Origin: Siphlonurus alternatus
Lineage: Eukaryota; Arthropoda; Insecta; Ephemeroptera; Siphlonuridae
Direction: 5' to 3'
DNA: 64,000 nt
NCBI GenBank assembly: GCA_949825025.1
Contig: OX463779.1
Coordinates: forward strand, 31,442,359-31,506,358
The notes beneath the pieces are model-generated. The model ran no database searches and was not told the origin of the DNA. It saw only the letters and a program-made list of their open reading frames with translations. How positions within the stretch are numbered: position 1 is the first letter of the stretch; every line of letters starts with the position of its first letter. Shown here piece by piece: positions 13,699 to 24,388 of this stretch. The position numbers and the translations under genes are program-made.

Positions 13699-13699
<1 letters not shown>
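12500..13699. other. AT-rich intronic sequence
   Basis: No supported gene or repeat. Ends in an AT-alternating zone. Confidence 0.6.

Positions 13700-13730
<31 letters not shown>
13690..13730. repeat. (TA)n microsatellite
   Basis: TA dinucleotides with one interruption near 13700. Confidence 0.93.
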
Positions 13731-13735
<5 letters not shown>

Positions 13736-14534
13736 ATACCACGTTCACAGTTAATTTCTTAGAAATTATTCTCATACAATTTAGAATTAATATCAGGTAA
13801 TATATTCTACGTTAGATATTTTAATACACCATTTCAATATTCAACAGCTCGTACATTATAACGTAAAAGCTTTGAGGTTTTTTATTGATCTTTGACGTTA
13901 AGTTATAAAGCTAGCAACTTTGTGCTTGATATTGCTCTAACTTTGTTGCTTGCCATGTCACTGCTACCACTACTACTTGTTAATACACCTGGGGGCACCA
14001 CGATAAAGTCATGCATGAATGAAATTTATTGCAATTCACTTCTCAAATTCATCTCAAATTTTGATGTATAGTAGGTAAATTTACATAGTATCTGATTGTT
14101 TATTGTGCAGTAATTAAGTCACTTGATAACTTGGTAAAAACTTCATACACTTCCTACACGTTTTCTTAATTATGAGCTATATATACTAATTATACTTGTG
14201 TATCGAGATAAAATAGAATTTATAACTCTTACGTCAGTGGTATGAACAAACGGTAAATACTTTTTTAATTAAAACATACTAATCATAAGTTAATATGGTA
14301 CAACTCTTCAATTTTAACGAGATTTCTTCGTTTCGATTTCAGCCATATGATTTACGAGGGATGAAATTTTTTTAGTGCAAATTCGAATAAAGAACCTCGG
14401 CTTAAGTTTTATTTTTTCAATTATTTCAAAAAAAAAAAAAAATTTAACCTTCAAAAACTCTCAAAATCGAGAGGAAACATTCAGTGATGTAATAGTTATA
14501 ATACTTGCAAATATTAACATGTAAATATAAGGGA

Positions 14535-14995
14535 AGACGTCGTATGACTATGACGTCACAGAGTCTTTCACCTCGATTTTAAAAAATATGAAAAAATCGA
14601 CAGTACACATATTAACTCGAGGTATTTTTTCCAAACATGCAATAAAAAATTTTACTTATAGGTTAATCTTCCGTTCTTACTTATGTACATGCGATGTAAG
14701 GACGATTGGGTGTAGAAAGTGTACACCGAGCAGGGTTTACGAACAGGCCTACTATTATTCAATTCAATTTTTCTTAAATTTCAGTAATGTTGCCTCTTAT
14801 TCTTGGTCCGTTTTTGAGAATAGGCAATATTTAGCCAAGTCATACACCCAAGCACTAATAGTAATGTTGAAATAAAGGCACACAAAGAGGGGTTATATCA
14901 ACGCTCAGGTTTATTAGAAGTGATCAGACTGCTAGTTTCCAGGATTATACTTCTACCAGTCCCTTATTTTTAACCTTTGAGTGACGTCATACACT
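14535..14995. repeat. Possible decayed DNA transposon with TGACGTCA-bearing ends
   Basis: The left edge holds TATGACGTCACAGAG and the right edge GAGTGACGTCATACAC in opposite orientation, about 430 bp apart. The interior shares a block of about 50 bp (CCGTTTTTGAGAATA...ACACCCAAGCA) with 40560-40612, so it is repetitive. The 95-codon open frame inside has no recognisable domain. Boundaries are approximate. Confidence 0.35.
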
Positions 14996-15659
14996 CGTAA
15001 TTTCACAATAAATTTTCTCCCTTTTTTGAAATAAATTTTATATTTTATAATTACTGACCTTTTGTTGTTGAAATAAAATTAAAAGTTTCATTTACTTTTA
15101 TTTTATTCACATATAAGTCACTTATCTATAGCTACATTGAACGAGCAAATTAAACTTCATAGGGAAATTTTATTGCGGTACAAAAGAACTTCAAACGTTT
15201 TAAAGCTTTGAGGATTAGAATTATCATGTTAACTTCAGTTCGTTCATTTTTACCAGAGTAAGTTAAAATTCATATATTATCCTTTCGACTTCAGTTTAAT
15301 TCCCAACTATAAATGTGATTAATATTACTTCAAATAATGTTCATTTTTTATTTATTTTTTTACTGCATGAAGTATATTGATTTTAAATTATATTATAAGG
15401 AATTTTTATTAAAACTGGCATTTTTTTTTTTTTTTTTTTAATTACAAACTTATTTAAAGAACAATCTGAAGTATGAAGTTTTTAAGTTTTTTAGGCATAT
15501 AGTAAGTTTTTTTTTCTCTGGGATCTTTTTTCTTCCTAAAACTTCTTAATTTTTTTTTTAAAACTTTAGTGAGTAAGCTATCAGAAATAATTATTATATT
15601 AAACAATATATTCTACAGTAAATATATTTTGTAAGCAAGAATTTTAATTTTTTTTTTAT

Positions 15660-15770
15660 GAGTTATCCAGAAATTTATCCAGCTTTCTCATTAACCATGG
15701 TTATTTCCAGACACTAAACGTGGTTAGTGAGAATCCAGGATAACTCTCTTCATTAATCGAGCCCATTAAT
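15660..15770. repeat. Foldback element family B, copy 1 (partial)
   Basis: GAGTTATCCAG at the left pairs with CCAGGATAACTC at 15736-15746, and CATTAACCATGG pairs loosely with the CGTGGTTAGTG region. The right edge (ATTAATCGAGCCC) resembles a decayed family B terminus. It is the first of three adjacent related units. Confidence 0.6.
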
Positions 15771-15927
15771 GGGCGCGATTCACGAAGCAGTTAGCCAGGT
15801 TTCTAACCATGTTTAGCTTAACCACATTTCACTAAGCAAGTTTAACACGCAAAAAAAAGGTATAGATAAACGTGGTTAAGCTAAACGTGGTTAGAAACCT
15901 GGCTAACTGCTTCGTGAATCGCACCCA
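15771..15927. repeat. Foldback element family B, copy 2 (157 bp)
   Basis: Left end GGGCGCGATTCACGAAGCAG, right end complementary (CTGCTTCGTGAATCGCACCC). Inner arms contain CAGGTTTCTAACC and AGCTTAACCAC and their complements, so nearly the whole element folds into a single hairpin. No coding frame. Confidence 0.9.
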
Positions 15928-15944
15928 ATATGTCTTGGTGATAT

Positions 15945-16103
15945 GGCGCGATTCACGAAGAAGTTTGCCAGGTTTTTAACCACTTTCAGCTTAACCACGT
16001 TTAACTAGGTGCTTTAACACGTAAAACAGGTATAGCGCTAGTTTAAACGTGGTTAAACTAAACGTGGTTAGAAACCTGGCTAAGTGCTTCGTAAATCGCA
16101 CCC
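15945..16103. repeat. Foldback element family B, copy 3 (159 bp)
   Basis: Starts GGCGCGATTCACGAAG and ends CTTCGTAAATCGCACCC. Only 17 bp separate it from the preceding copy and it has the same orientation-symmetric structure, with GGTTAGAAACCTGGC in the right arm. The arms differ by a few substitutions, so the copy is older or less constrained than its neighbour. Confidence 0.9.
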
Positions 16104-17910
16104 ATTAAAATTATATTAAAACTATTATATAACGATAGACATATAATTATATCACATTAGTAATATTTTGGGTTTAGCTCCTTGCCTGCGACGTCATATT
16201 CAAGACAGGAACTGGCTGCAATAACGGTCTGCAAGCACTTCGTTTTAGCACCTAGAAAAAAATATTTGAAAATTTAAACGTTAAAATTAAGGTTTCACTT
16301 ACCTTTTTGTTAATGCTGTCTGCATTCTGAACCGTGTCTGCTAACAGGTTTAATTTAACTAGAAAATTAAGCTGATTACATGTGAGTTGCTTTCGTTTTC
16401 CGTATTCAAAACTTTTGTTACTCGAGCTGTTATACTTTATTGTACAGTGCAAGCTAATTGAAAATTAAATTAATTGTTTTTATACATTAAGTAAAAATTT
16501 ATCATAACTATAGAAGACAATTCTGATATAAAAGTGTTTATAGTGTACTAGAGTCAAAAGTCTCTTTTCCCACGTTCAAGCAAAGCAAGATAAGAAATCT
16601 TATAGTTTCACTGATAATAAAGAGTTACAAAATTGAAAGTCGTCAAAAGCGACTTTTGAAATTAGTAAACACATGTACCCTTTTTGCATAGTATTTTCGT
16701 AAACAAAGCAATCAGAAGAAGTTAGTGAATAACAAAAAAAAGTGTAAAAAGCAGATATTTTTAATGAATTCATAGTTTTCAAGCACGTAGATGCGTTAAT
16801 CTTTCTTGAATAGTTAACTGATTATATTTTATACGTTGAAATTAAACTTTTTGATGATAAAAATGTAAATTTAAGCTATACAAATTAGCTTTTTAATATT
16901 TGAATTATATAATAAAAAAATTATGTTTATCTTTTTTAAAAAAACTCCATTTTTTAATACTGGATGAGATTTTTCTTTGACAAATTTTTTTTTAATTAAC
17001 AAAAGTATGATATTAATACATATTTACATAATTTACCTTAGTTTGTAGTAATCTCTATTCTGTAATGAGAACAAGTTATATGAAACTTTGTGAACAACAC
17101 AGCACATAACAATTAGAACACGCAAAACTAGACGGCGGAGTAAGCAATGTTTACTTAAATCCTTACCGTAGTTAACATTCAAACTGGATAGATCTAATCT
17201 GGACTAGTCTACACTTGTTCAATCCCTACGTGTATTCTAGTGCGTGCTTTGAAAGTTTCAAATGACTAATGATGAGCTAATCAAGTCACAACACGTTCAG
17301 TAATATAACTTGAACACCTGTCATTATAAGCGTGATGCCAACACACATGAATATAATTATATAAATTTTCAACTCAAGTTCAGTTTATTGTATGCTATAA
17401 ATATAAAACAACCTTATTAATATAAAGTGCTTTTTTTCTATTTTTTTTTTCCAAGTCTTCTATATTGTTCGTTTTCTTAGGCTCAGAAAAAAAAATATTT
17501 GAGATAAATATTAAATATTAATATAAAAATTGTTAAATTGTTTCCCATACGAAATTGAAATATGCATTCATCTCATAGACACAATGGTGTTGAATTCAAG
17601 TAAAGTTAACATTAAATTATACGTATATGAGAGGAGCTGTGGTCTTGACGTCATTCTACCATTTAATACTAAGAAAAAATTAGGCACACGTAAGATCATA
17701 CACGAAGCAAATGTCGATCGCAAAATGTGATCTTTTTAAATAAATCGAATTTGCAAGATTAAAAATAATTATCGTCACTAACCTCTTGCATGCGTTGGTA
17801 TGACAATTTTATTGCCAACTTAATTTCTGCAGTTTATTTGAAGAAAGTTTACAAAATTAGCAGTAGTATATAATATATTATAAGTGTTCTGACTTCAAAG
17901 CAAGAAAACT
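16104..17910. other. AT-rich intronic sequence
   Basis: About 1.8 kb with no supported gene or repeat. Slightly more balanced composition at 17130-17340. Confidence 0.55.
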
Positions 17911-18180
17911 TCACTGTAAATCTACACCTTCTTAAAATAAGACAAAAAAGCGTCCCCTTATTTAAGAAGGTCTTATTTTAAGAGATTTTTATCTTGAAAC
18001 AAGTAAATACATTCTTAAAATAAGAACCTATGTTCTTAATTTCAGATATGTACTTAAACATAGGTTCTTATTTTAAGAATGTATTTATTTGTTTCAAGAT
18101 AAAAATCTCTTAAAATAAGACCTTCTTAAACAAGGGGACGCTTTTTTGTCTTATTTTAAGAAGGTGTAGATTTACAGTGA
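17911..18180. repeat. 270-bp near-perfect hairpin element
   Basis: Arms at 17911-18033 and 18058-18180 (123 bp each) are complementary apart from about two positions; the loop is 24 bp. Termini are TCACTGTAAATCTACACC and its complement. Each arm contains three copies of a TCTTAAAATAAGA-like motif, which is itself almost self-complementary, so several alternative folds exist. The high arm similarity implies recent insertion or gene conversion. I see no clear target-site duplication and no second copy here. Confidence 0.93.
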
Positions 18181-18316
18181 TATTTTGCAAGAAGAATTTA
18201 CAGGGAGTAATCCGCCATCTTCAACATCCAAACATACTTTAGTTAGAACATAGTGACCAAATCGTCAGGTCAAAGCTTACCATTGATATGATGCCCTTTA
18301 ATTTTCTCTTCTTTTT

Positions 18317-18352
18317 AATAATTTAAACTACGAATACATAGTTTAAATTATT
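18317..18352. repeat. Short perfect hairpin (14-bp arms)
   Basis: AATAATTTAAACTA at 18317-18330 pairs with 18339-18352 around an 8-base loop. Being very A/T-rich it may be incidental. Confidence 0.6.
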
Positions 18353-19028
18353 TTAATTTAGTTTCATGTTTATCATATAATATAATTAAAATCTATACAA
18401 TCATGTTCATTGTAACTAATGCATATTTTATTAATAAATTTAAAAAAAAAAACTTCAATAATTTAAAAGTTAAAGTAGATCAATGAGGGGAAAATTTGAA
18501 CTTGTTGATGCAACTTTTTTACATTTCAATATTTGCATTTTATGTAATAAAAAAAACAACAGTAGTGCATGTTCGATATAAAAAAATATTGAACTGGGAT
18601 TGTTAAAAGTGGGTTATTCAATGAAGATTTATATAATATATAGAATGCTTTGAATAGGTGAAATATAAAAGTGACTCACAGTGCAGAAAACACTACCTGC
18701 AAGTGACAAGAATCAACAAAAAATATTTTACTTCGTTTGGATTTGCCTTCTTGAAGTTTGATTGTCATGTACCTTTTTTTACTAGATATATTTATCCACA
18801 TGATGTGAGTTCACCACAACAAGATTTCATACCATGCTCTCTCTTGACATAAATCACATATGTAACATGAATTATCCTGCAAACAAAGCAAATTTTAAAT
18901 CAAAAACTACCATTATAAAAAAAATCTTGCTTACTCTATAGTATAAAATATATATTTCTGTTTTATTTGTAGATTTATAATTTTTTATCAACATATTATA
19001 TATTGATGGTCTATATTTGCCGTAAGCA

Positions 19029-19081
19029 CATTGTTATGGACAGTACATAGCTGTTCTGTTATGTGCATTGTTATGGACAGT
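19029..19081 (+). repeat. Direct repeat of 16 bp
   Basis: CATTGTTATGGACAGT occurs at 19029-19044 and again at 19066-19081. A local duplication, or the flanks of a lost small insertion. Confidence 0.6.
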
Positions 19082-19340
19082 GGAAAATTTTATATTCCAG
19101 CCTAGCTGCCAGCAAAATTGAAGGTACTTCTGGTTTAAATAAAAAAAAAAATGGCATTCAATACAACATAAAAATGAATATTTTTAATCCATTAACTCAT
19201 ATTACTAAAATAAACATTGCATTGAGTATGTGTATTGATTTATATTTAAACAATATTCATTTGATGTGGAAAAATATTATGTAAGGAAATTTTTCTATAC
19301 ATTTTTATTGAACATGAAAGGAAAATTTTAAATATTTTAC

Positions 19341-19342
19341 TA

Positions 19343-19373
<31 letters not shown>

Positions 19374-19396
19374 TATATATATAATATATATACATA
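19341..19396. repeat. (TA)n / TATATTA microsatellite
   Basis: Alternating TA with interspersed TTA breaks. Confidence 0.93.
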
Positions 19397-20133
19397 TTAT
19401 TTATATTTACTTTTAAGTAGAACATAAAATATTTATAATATAGTATTTTTTTACAGTTGAATTATTCATTAATTATAGTTTATTTACATATTGTTTCATA
19501 TTTGTACTACGACTACTTATACGTTAACCCTCAAATATTATCTCACAATCAATAAAACAGTTTCAATAAGTTGAAGGAAGCCAAGTATTTATATTTATTT
19601 TCATAATATAAAATATATTTGGTATATTAATTTTGATAAGACCAAAATATTCATATTTTGTTTTAGGGTTTCACACATATATGTGTTGAAAGCAGAAAAT
19701 TGTTGACACTTGGTGTGTTTTAGGGGTGAGAGTGTAAAAGGAGAGGTGGTTGTATCATCATATTCTGCCAGTGACGTTTACAACCACATGCCCGAATATG
19801 ACACAGGCAAAATCAAGCAGACAGCGACAAGAGGGGCAGTTTCAAAAGCTCTCTGCGTCATTCAGTTCTTCTCTTTATACATAAAATATTCCCATGATGA
19901 TTCAAATGTTGTGAAAACCTGCGAATAAAACGTAAGTTTTTAGATAAAATTCTAGCATTTTTCTATTGCTTCATTTTATAAGATAAAATTCTACATTGTT
20001 TGGGAGTTGCTAATGAAATTTAAACATAAAATACATTGCATATACTGTATATTTGTGTACCAGTTTAGTTATACAAAATAAATAAAGTACAAATCTCTTT
20101 CTCTCCCTCTCAATTTTTCTGTAAAATATTTAT

Positions 20134-20278
20134 TAAGGGGCATTCACAAAGCCTTAAGGCCACATTTAGGGCTCGATAATTTAAGACTAGAAATTTTGGG
20201 TCTAAAAAGCATGCCTAAAATCGGGCTTTAAATTATCGGGCCCTAAATGTGGCCTTAGGGCCTTGTGAATGCCCCTTA
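20134..20278. repeat. Foldback element family A, copy 2 (145 bp)
   Basis: Begins TAAGGGGCATTCACAAAG and ends CTTGTGAATGCCCCTTA. Arms continue through CTTAAGGCCACATTTAGGGC and its complement. It is better preserved than the copy at 4438-4580; the two share almost all of the arm sequence. TA lies at both outer edges. Confidence 0.92.
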
Positions 20279-21355
20279 TTATGTTTTAAAATTTATGTAT
20301 TTTTACGTTCTATTGCTACTTAAATAAAATGCCCACTTAAGTCACTTAATTAAATTTAACCTATATTGCGTGCAATTTATTTAAATGAAAGCTCTCTAAA
20401 ACAAACTATGAACTGATACTGGAATAGATTAATATGCTGCTTACTTTTTTATAGAACAAATAAAAATACTGAATAAATGTATAAGTAGTTTTTTATATTT
20501 CAAAGATTTTTGTCATAAACAAAAATAGTAATTATGGTATAGCATGTAATATAAAATATATGATGCAAAACCCTACATGTATACATTTGCTGAATGATAA
20601 AGTTGCATATAAAAAAATATTCCCATTACTTTTTGAAATGAAAAATGAGTAGAAACTTCTTTTTCTTGCACTCAATTTTTTTTTTTCCTACAACTCTGCG
20701 GTAATGATGCCTGCTCCATGTCAATATGTCTTAGCAGTACACGCATCGGTGCACCAAACACGTAGACTTATTTCACTGTCGTCACATCAAACAACATTCA
20801 GGTCATATTAAAAACGTTATTTTTTTTCTAAGCAAGAAGTTATATGCAATGAGAAGAAATTTTATGATGCTGTATCAAATGATTGTTAACATTAGATATA
20901 TAGAGAAGAGAACAGTTGATCTAGAAATATAACATTACTTTCAGAACAAAAGGTAACTTGGAGACAAAGTATGCGAGCATTCAAAGTCACGTGACCTATT
21001 TTATGACGTCACAATTCCCTTGTAATTCTTATGAATGTCAATTATAACATCATTAAAAAGATGGAAGCCAGAAAAAATAAAATAAAAAATATCACCTTAA
21101 TTTAAAAACAAACCAAAGGTCTAACATTCTTAAAAATTTAAACTGTATAGTTAATTTTCTAGGTATTTTCATAAAGTCTTCAAAAACGAATAAGAAAAGT
21201 ACAACAGTATAAACAAAACTTTTAATGTATTTTATACACCAATAATCGATTACTTGTTAAAAGAAATTGCATGACGTCTATAGTATTTTAAGTGACATAC
21301 TTTTTAGTTTCTGTGTTTTTTTCTGCATAGTTATACTATCATCAAAACGTAACTT
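20279..21355. other. AT-rich intronic sequence
   Basis: No supported gene. GTCACGTGACC-like and ATGACGTCAC motifs occur near 20990-21012; these may be incidental. Confidence 0.5.
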
Positions 21356-21508
21356 GTACCGAAGGGGGCTTGAAAAATGTATATACCCAGGCTTATGGGT
21401 GACGTCATAAAAGACGTTTGGCATCAAGGTATTAGTGATAAGAGCAGCACTCACAAATGTTGCCGATACAATGTAATCAACAAGACACTTTTTAATACGC
21501 TTTCAGTA
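21356..21508. repeat. Foldback element family E, copy 2 (about 153 bp)
   Basis: Left end GTACCGAAGGGGGCTTGAAA and right end TTTAATACGCTTTCAGTA are decayed versions of the termini at 11771-11955. Interior similarity (CAGGCTTATGG, TTTGGCATCAAGG, CAACAAGACA) is clear. The TGACGTCA motif is kept at 21400-21407. Confidence 0.8.
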
Positions 21509-21793
21509 TTTTCATTATTAAACTATAATTATTAACACATTACTACATTTTCAGTACATTGTGTAATGAAACAAAACAAACAAAAATGTTAAATTTATTA
21601 AAAATCAGTCATTTTATATATATATTTTTTTTTTCATCTAACATAAGTACATTTTAACATAAATATTTAATCAAGAATTAAAAGAAAGAAAAAATATGAA
21701 ATAGAATATTTTACATGGCAATTTAGGAAAGCAGCAGGACACATAAGGTGGATATATCCTCTTATTAACTAATATTTTAATATAAAATTTACC

Positions 21794-21815
21794 AAAAAAA
21801 AAAAAAAAAAAAAAA
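21794..21815. repeat. Poly(A) run
   Basis: About 22 A. It lies about 100 bp before the hAT-type MITE and is not part of it. Confidence 0.85.
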
Positions 21816-21916
21816 TTGTCACAATAAATCATTCGTTTTAATTAATTGCAAAGCTCTTTAGAAACAATGTAGTCCATATTATACTTTTTATGTCAGTTTT
21901 ATTAGTTTCTCAGTAG

Positions 21917-22066
21917 CAGGCGCGGATCCAGGGGCTGGGGGGCTGCAGCCCCCCCCCCCGAAATTTTGGATTTAACATGGGCAATATAGGCATTTCCCCC
22001 ACTCCATTTTTTTTTAACATAGGCCTTATGGAGCCTCCCCCAAATTTTTTTCTGGATCCGCGCCTG
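21917..22066. mobile_element. hAT-type MITE, 150 bp, with exact 8-bp target duplication
   Basis: Terminal inverted repeats CAGGCGCGGATCCAG and CTGGATCCGCGCCTG. The flanks are identical 8-mers, CTCAGTAG at 21909-21916 and at 22067-22074, the target-site duplication length of the hAT superfamily. The interior is a C run plus A/T-rich filler without coding capacity, so the element would depend on transposase made elsewhere. The GGCGCGGATCCAGG end is of a type seen in many invertebrate genomes. Confidence 0.95.
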
Positions 22067-22752
22067 CTCAGTAGAAAAAAAAATCAGTGCAAATCTTGAT
22101 GCTAAAAATAATCAATGCATTCAATATCCTCTAAATACATAAATACATAACATTTTTTAACGCTTAAAATTCTATAGAGTATTATCAGTTATTTGCACGC
22201 AGCTAGCTAGTATGCAAGGTAAATTTATTGAAGCTGAAATATAACTATCATGTGTAGCCAGCTACCGCTATCTGTAAATTCCTCACAGTCTATAAATTTC
22301 CGACAAGAGGTATTGAAATTCTCTACGCAACCATAGAGATTCTGGATATTCAGAGTGCCAATATAATACGCTGTTCAACATAATTGCTAATTTTTTATGT
22401 TAATTTACTTTGAAGTTGCTTTTTACTAGTTGTAACAAGTTTGAAGAATGAACGGAAAAGTTTCTATAACTTCCATAAAAGTTAAATTTGCTACTGATCA
22501 AAAAAATTTTAATCAAATATGATATTAATACTGTCTGGTGAATAATTTAAAAAACTATCTAAATACATAATGCATTGAATACTTAATATAGAATTAATGA
22601 AAGACTCATTTATGGTTATTTTTATGTTATATAATTATTGAGGTATAATTAATGTTCTTCAACTCTGAATAGGTACACTGGCTATTGCTGAAAAAGTTTT
22701 TTTTAATCAAACCACAATTGGATACTTCTACTACTAATTACTTACTTAATTT

Positions 22753-22855
22753 GAAACCCCGAACCTTCCGAAACCCTAACTTGAGCGTTTCGCGAGCTCT
22801 TCCGGAACGGGGGCGACCACGGCCTTGCAATCCATCCCGGCATTTGCCTGCGACT
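22753..22855 (-). mobile_element. SINE-related fragment, minus strand
   Basis: Read on the minus strand, 22800-22853 contains GGCAAATGCCGGGATGGATT, then AAGGCCGTGGTCGCCCCC and GTTCCGGAAG. This parallels the central module of the SINEs at 41970 and 46865 (GGCGAATGATGGGATGGATT, GGCCATGGCCGCCCCGGTTT, GGAAG). The rest differs, so it is a different SINE family sharing a module, or a rearranged copy. The A run at 22856-22872 lies at its plus-strand right edge. Confidence 0.7.
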
Positions 22856-23090
22856 AAAAAAAAAAAAAAAAACTGTTTTTTTACTTGGCTAATCAAAACC
22901 AACTTAAATTAAAGTCACAATTAAAATTAAGGGACAGAGTTGTCATTATTGGTTTTTCAAAATAAAGTTAAATTTATTTTATTTTCCCGATCTCTGACTT
23001 TCTTGCTTGTATTCGAGTTTCTTAATTTTGCATAGTGTACATTGCAGAAATTGTACACTAGTCAGGTTGTATGAAGTGTCATTAATAGAT

Positions 23091-23220
23091 CATGGGGCGG
23101 GCCGGGTGATAAGAGTTAACCAGGTTTCTCGCTAACCTTGATTAGCACCAGCCTAATTTAATGACATTAAATGCGATTAGTTAGAAACCTGGATATTTCC
23201 TTCGTGACTCACACCAATTA
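23091..23220. repeat. Foldback element family B, copy 4 (decayed)
   Basis: Right end GGTTAGAAACCTGG-like (TTAGTTAGAAACCTGG) followed by CTTCGTGACTCACACC pairs with a left end containing GTTAACCAGGTTTCTCGCTAACC. It matches the termini of the cluster at 15.8-16.1 kb with more substitutions. Confidence 0.7.
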
Positions 23221-23689
23221 TGACGAAGTGAGAATCTCAATTCACCAAGGCTCAGATTCAACTCTTTGTCAATTGATATTTGGTAGGTCATTATAAACTA
23301 TATCATTAGGTTCTAAAAAATAAGCGCTCTTATATTTTTCTTCATAATAATTTAATTTGTCATGTTGCTTTACCATGATATAGAGCGTAGATAGAAATTA
23401 TTTCTACAGTAAGAAAATTCACAACTTACCAATAATAATCCTTAACATTTTAATCTCTTTATAAGCTTCCATTAAATTCACATTAAGGGATTAATTTTAA
23501 TTAAAATTAATAGCTTAAATAATACTTAAAATAAAAATGTTATATATTTATTTTTATAAAATTTTATAATTTTACATTAATTATCTAAATATTTTCATTG
23601 GTTTATAACTACTTAGCAACAATTATATAATATAATAATCCTTATAGTACAGCTATTCGAATAGTTATGATATATTAGAGATAGAGAGA

Positions 23690-24000
23690 GAATGGAATTA
23701 GCTTGATTCGTAGGCAGGTGGTACTTGTTGTATTAAAACTCGTACTCCTATTTATATTGATGAAATTGTATGATGTAACGAAGCTCTCAAACCCAAAGCA
23801 ACATGTAGGATAGAGAAGAAGAGGAGTTTGGTTCGGCTGTCTACTGCTAGCAGTTTCTAATCTGGTTAAGAAAGGCTGTTAGAAAATGGCTCACTGTCAG
23901 TATATTGGCAAGACACAGACTGAAAACTCGACTCTATCAGTTACGTACCGGATTTCAGTGAGTCGATCAACGGTGTTCGCCAAACTCATTCACTTCTCTT
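23690..24000. other. GC-raised patch
   Basis: About 300 bp of balanced composition in an A/T-rich background, with no long open frame and no repeat I recognise. It includes initiator-like TCAGT sequences near 23937 and 23956. A regulatory role is only a guess. Confidence 0.25.
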
Positions 24001-24186
24001 AACTTTTTCCCATTTACTATATGAGGTATCAGGTGCATGTTGAATTCATTCAGTGTGTGATAACTATTACTTTTATCAGCTTACAACAATCGCACTATAT
24101 ATTTTTTATCACGGTTTGATTTATTGTAAAACTTTATTATTTATAAAGCTTTTTTTAAAAAAATATGTATGTATCAAAGCGAGATT

Positions 24187-24388
24187 AATGGAATACCGAT
24201 CTCAAAATTTGTATTGCAGAAATAAATAGAGTCTACAAAATTATGTCACTGATTTTTTTTTTTTTTTTTTTTTTTTCAGATTTTTTTAGTTTCCAGGCTC
24301 TAAAATTTTGAAAAAAAAATCAGGTTTTAAGCATAACTTTGCACTTTCTCCATTTCTGCAATAAAAACTATGAAGTCAAAAATCCATT
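24187..24388. repeat. Foldback element family C, copy 1 (short form, 202 bp)
   Basis: AATGGA at the left and TCCATT at the right bound a fold in which GCAGAAATAAATAGAGTCTAC pairs loosely with CTTTCTCCATTTCTGC. The signature run ATTATG..ACTGATTTTTT..TCAGATTTTTT..GTTTCCAGGCTCTAA..CATAACTTTGCACTTTCT matches the longer copies. A T run (24253-24276) has expanded inside the left arm, and the centre is missing. Confidence 0.75.

Noticed and set aside
14588..14875. 95-codon plus-strand frame
   Set aside because: It overlaps the repeat block also found at 40.6 kb and has no known domain; likely a chance frame inside a decayed element.
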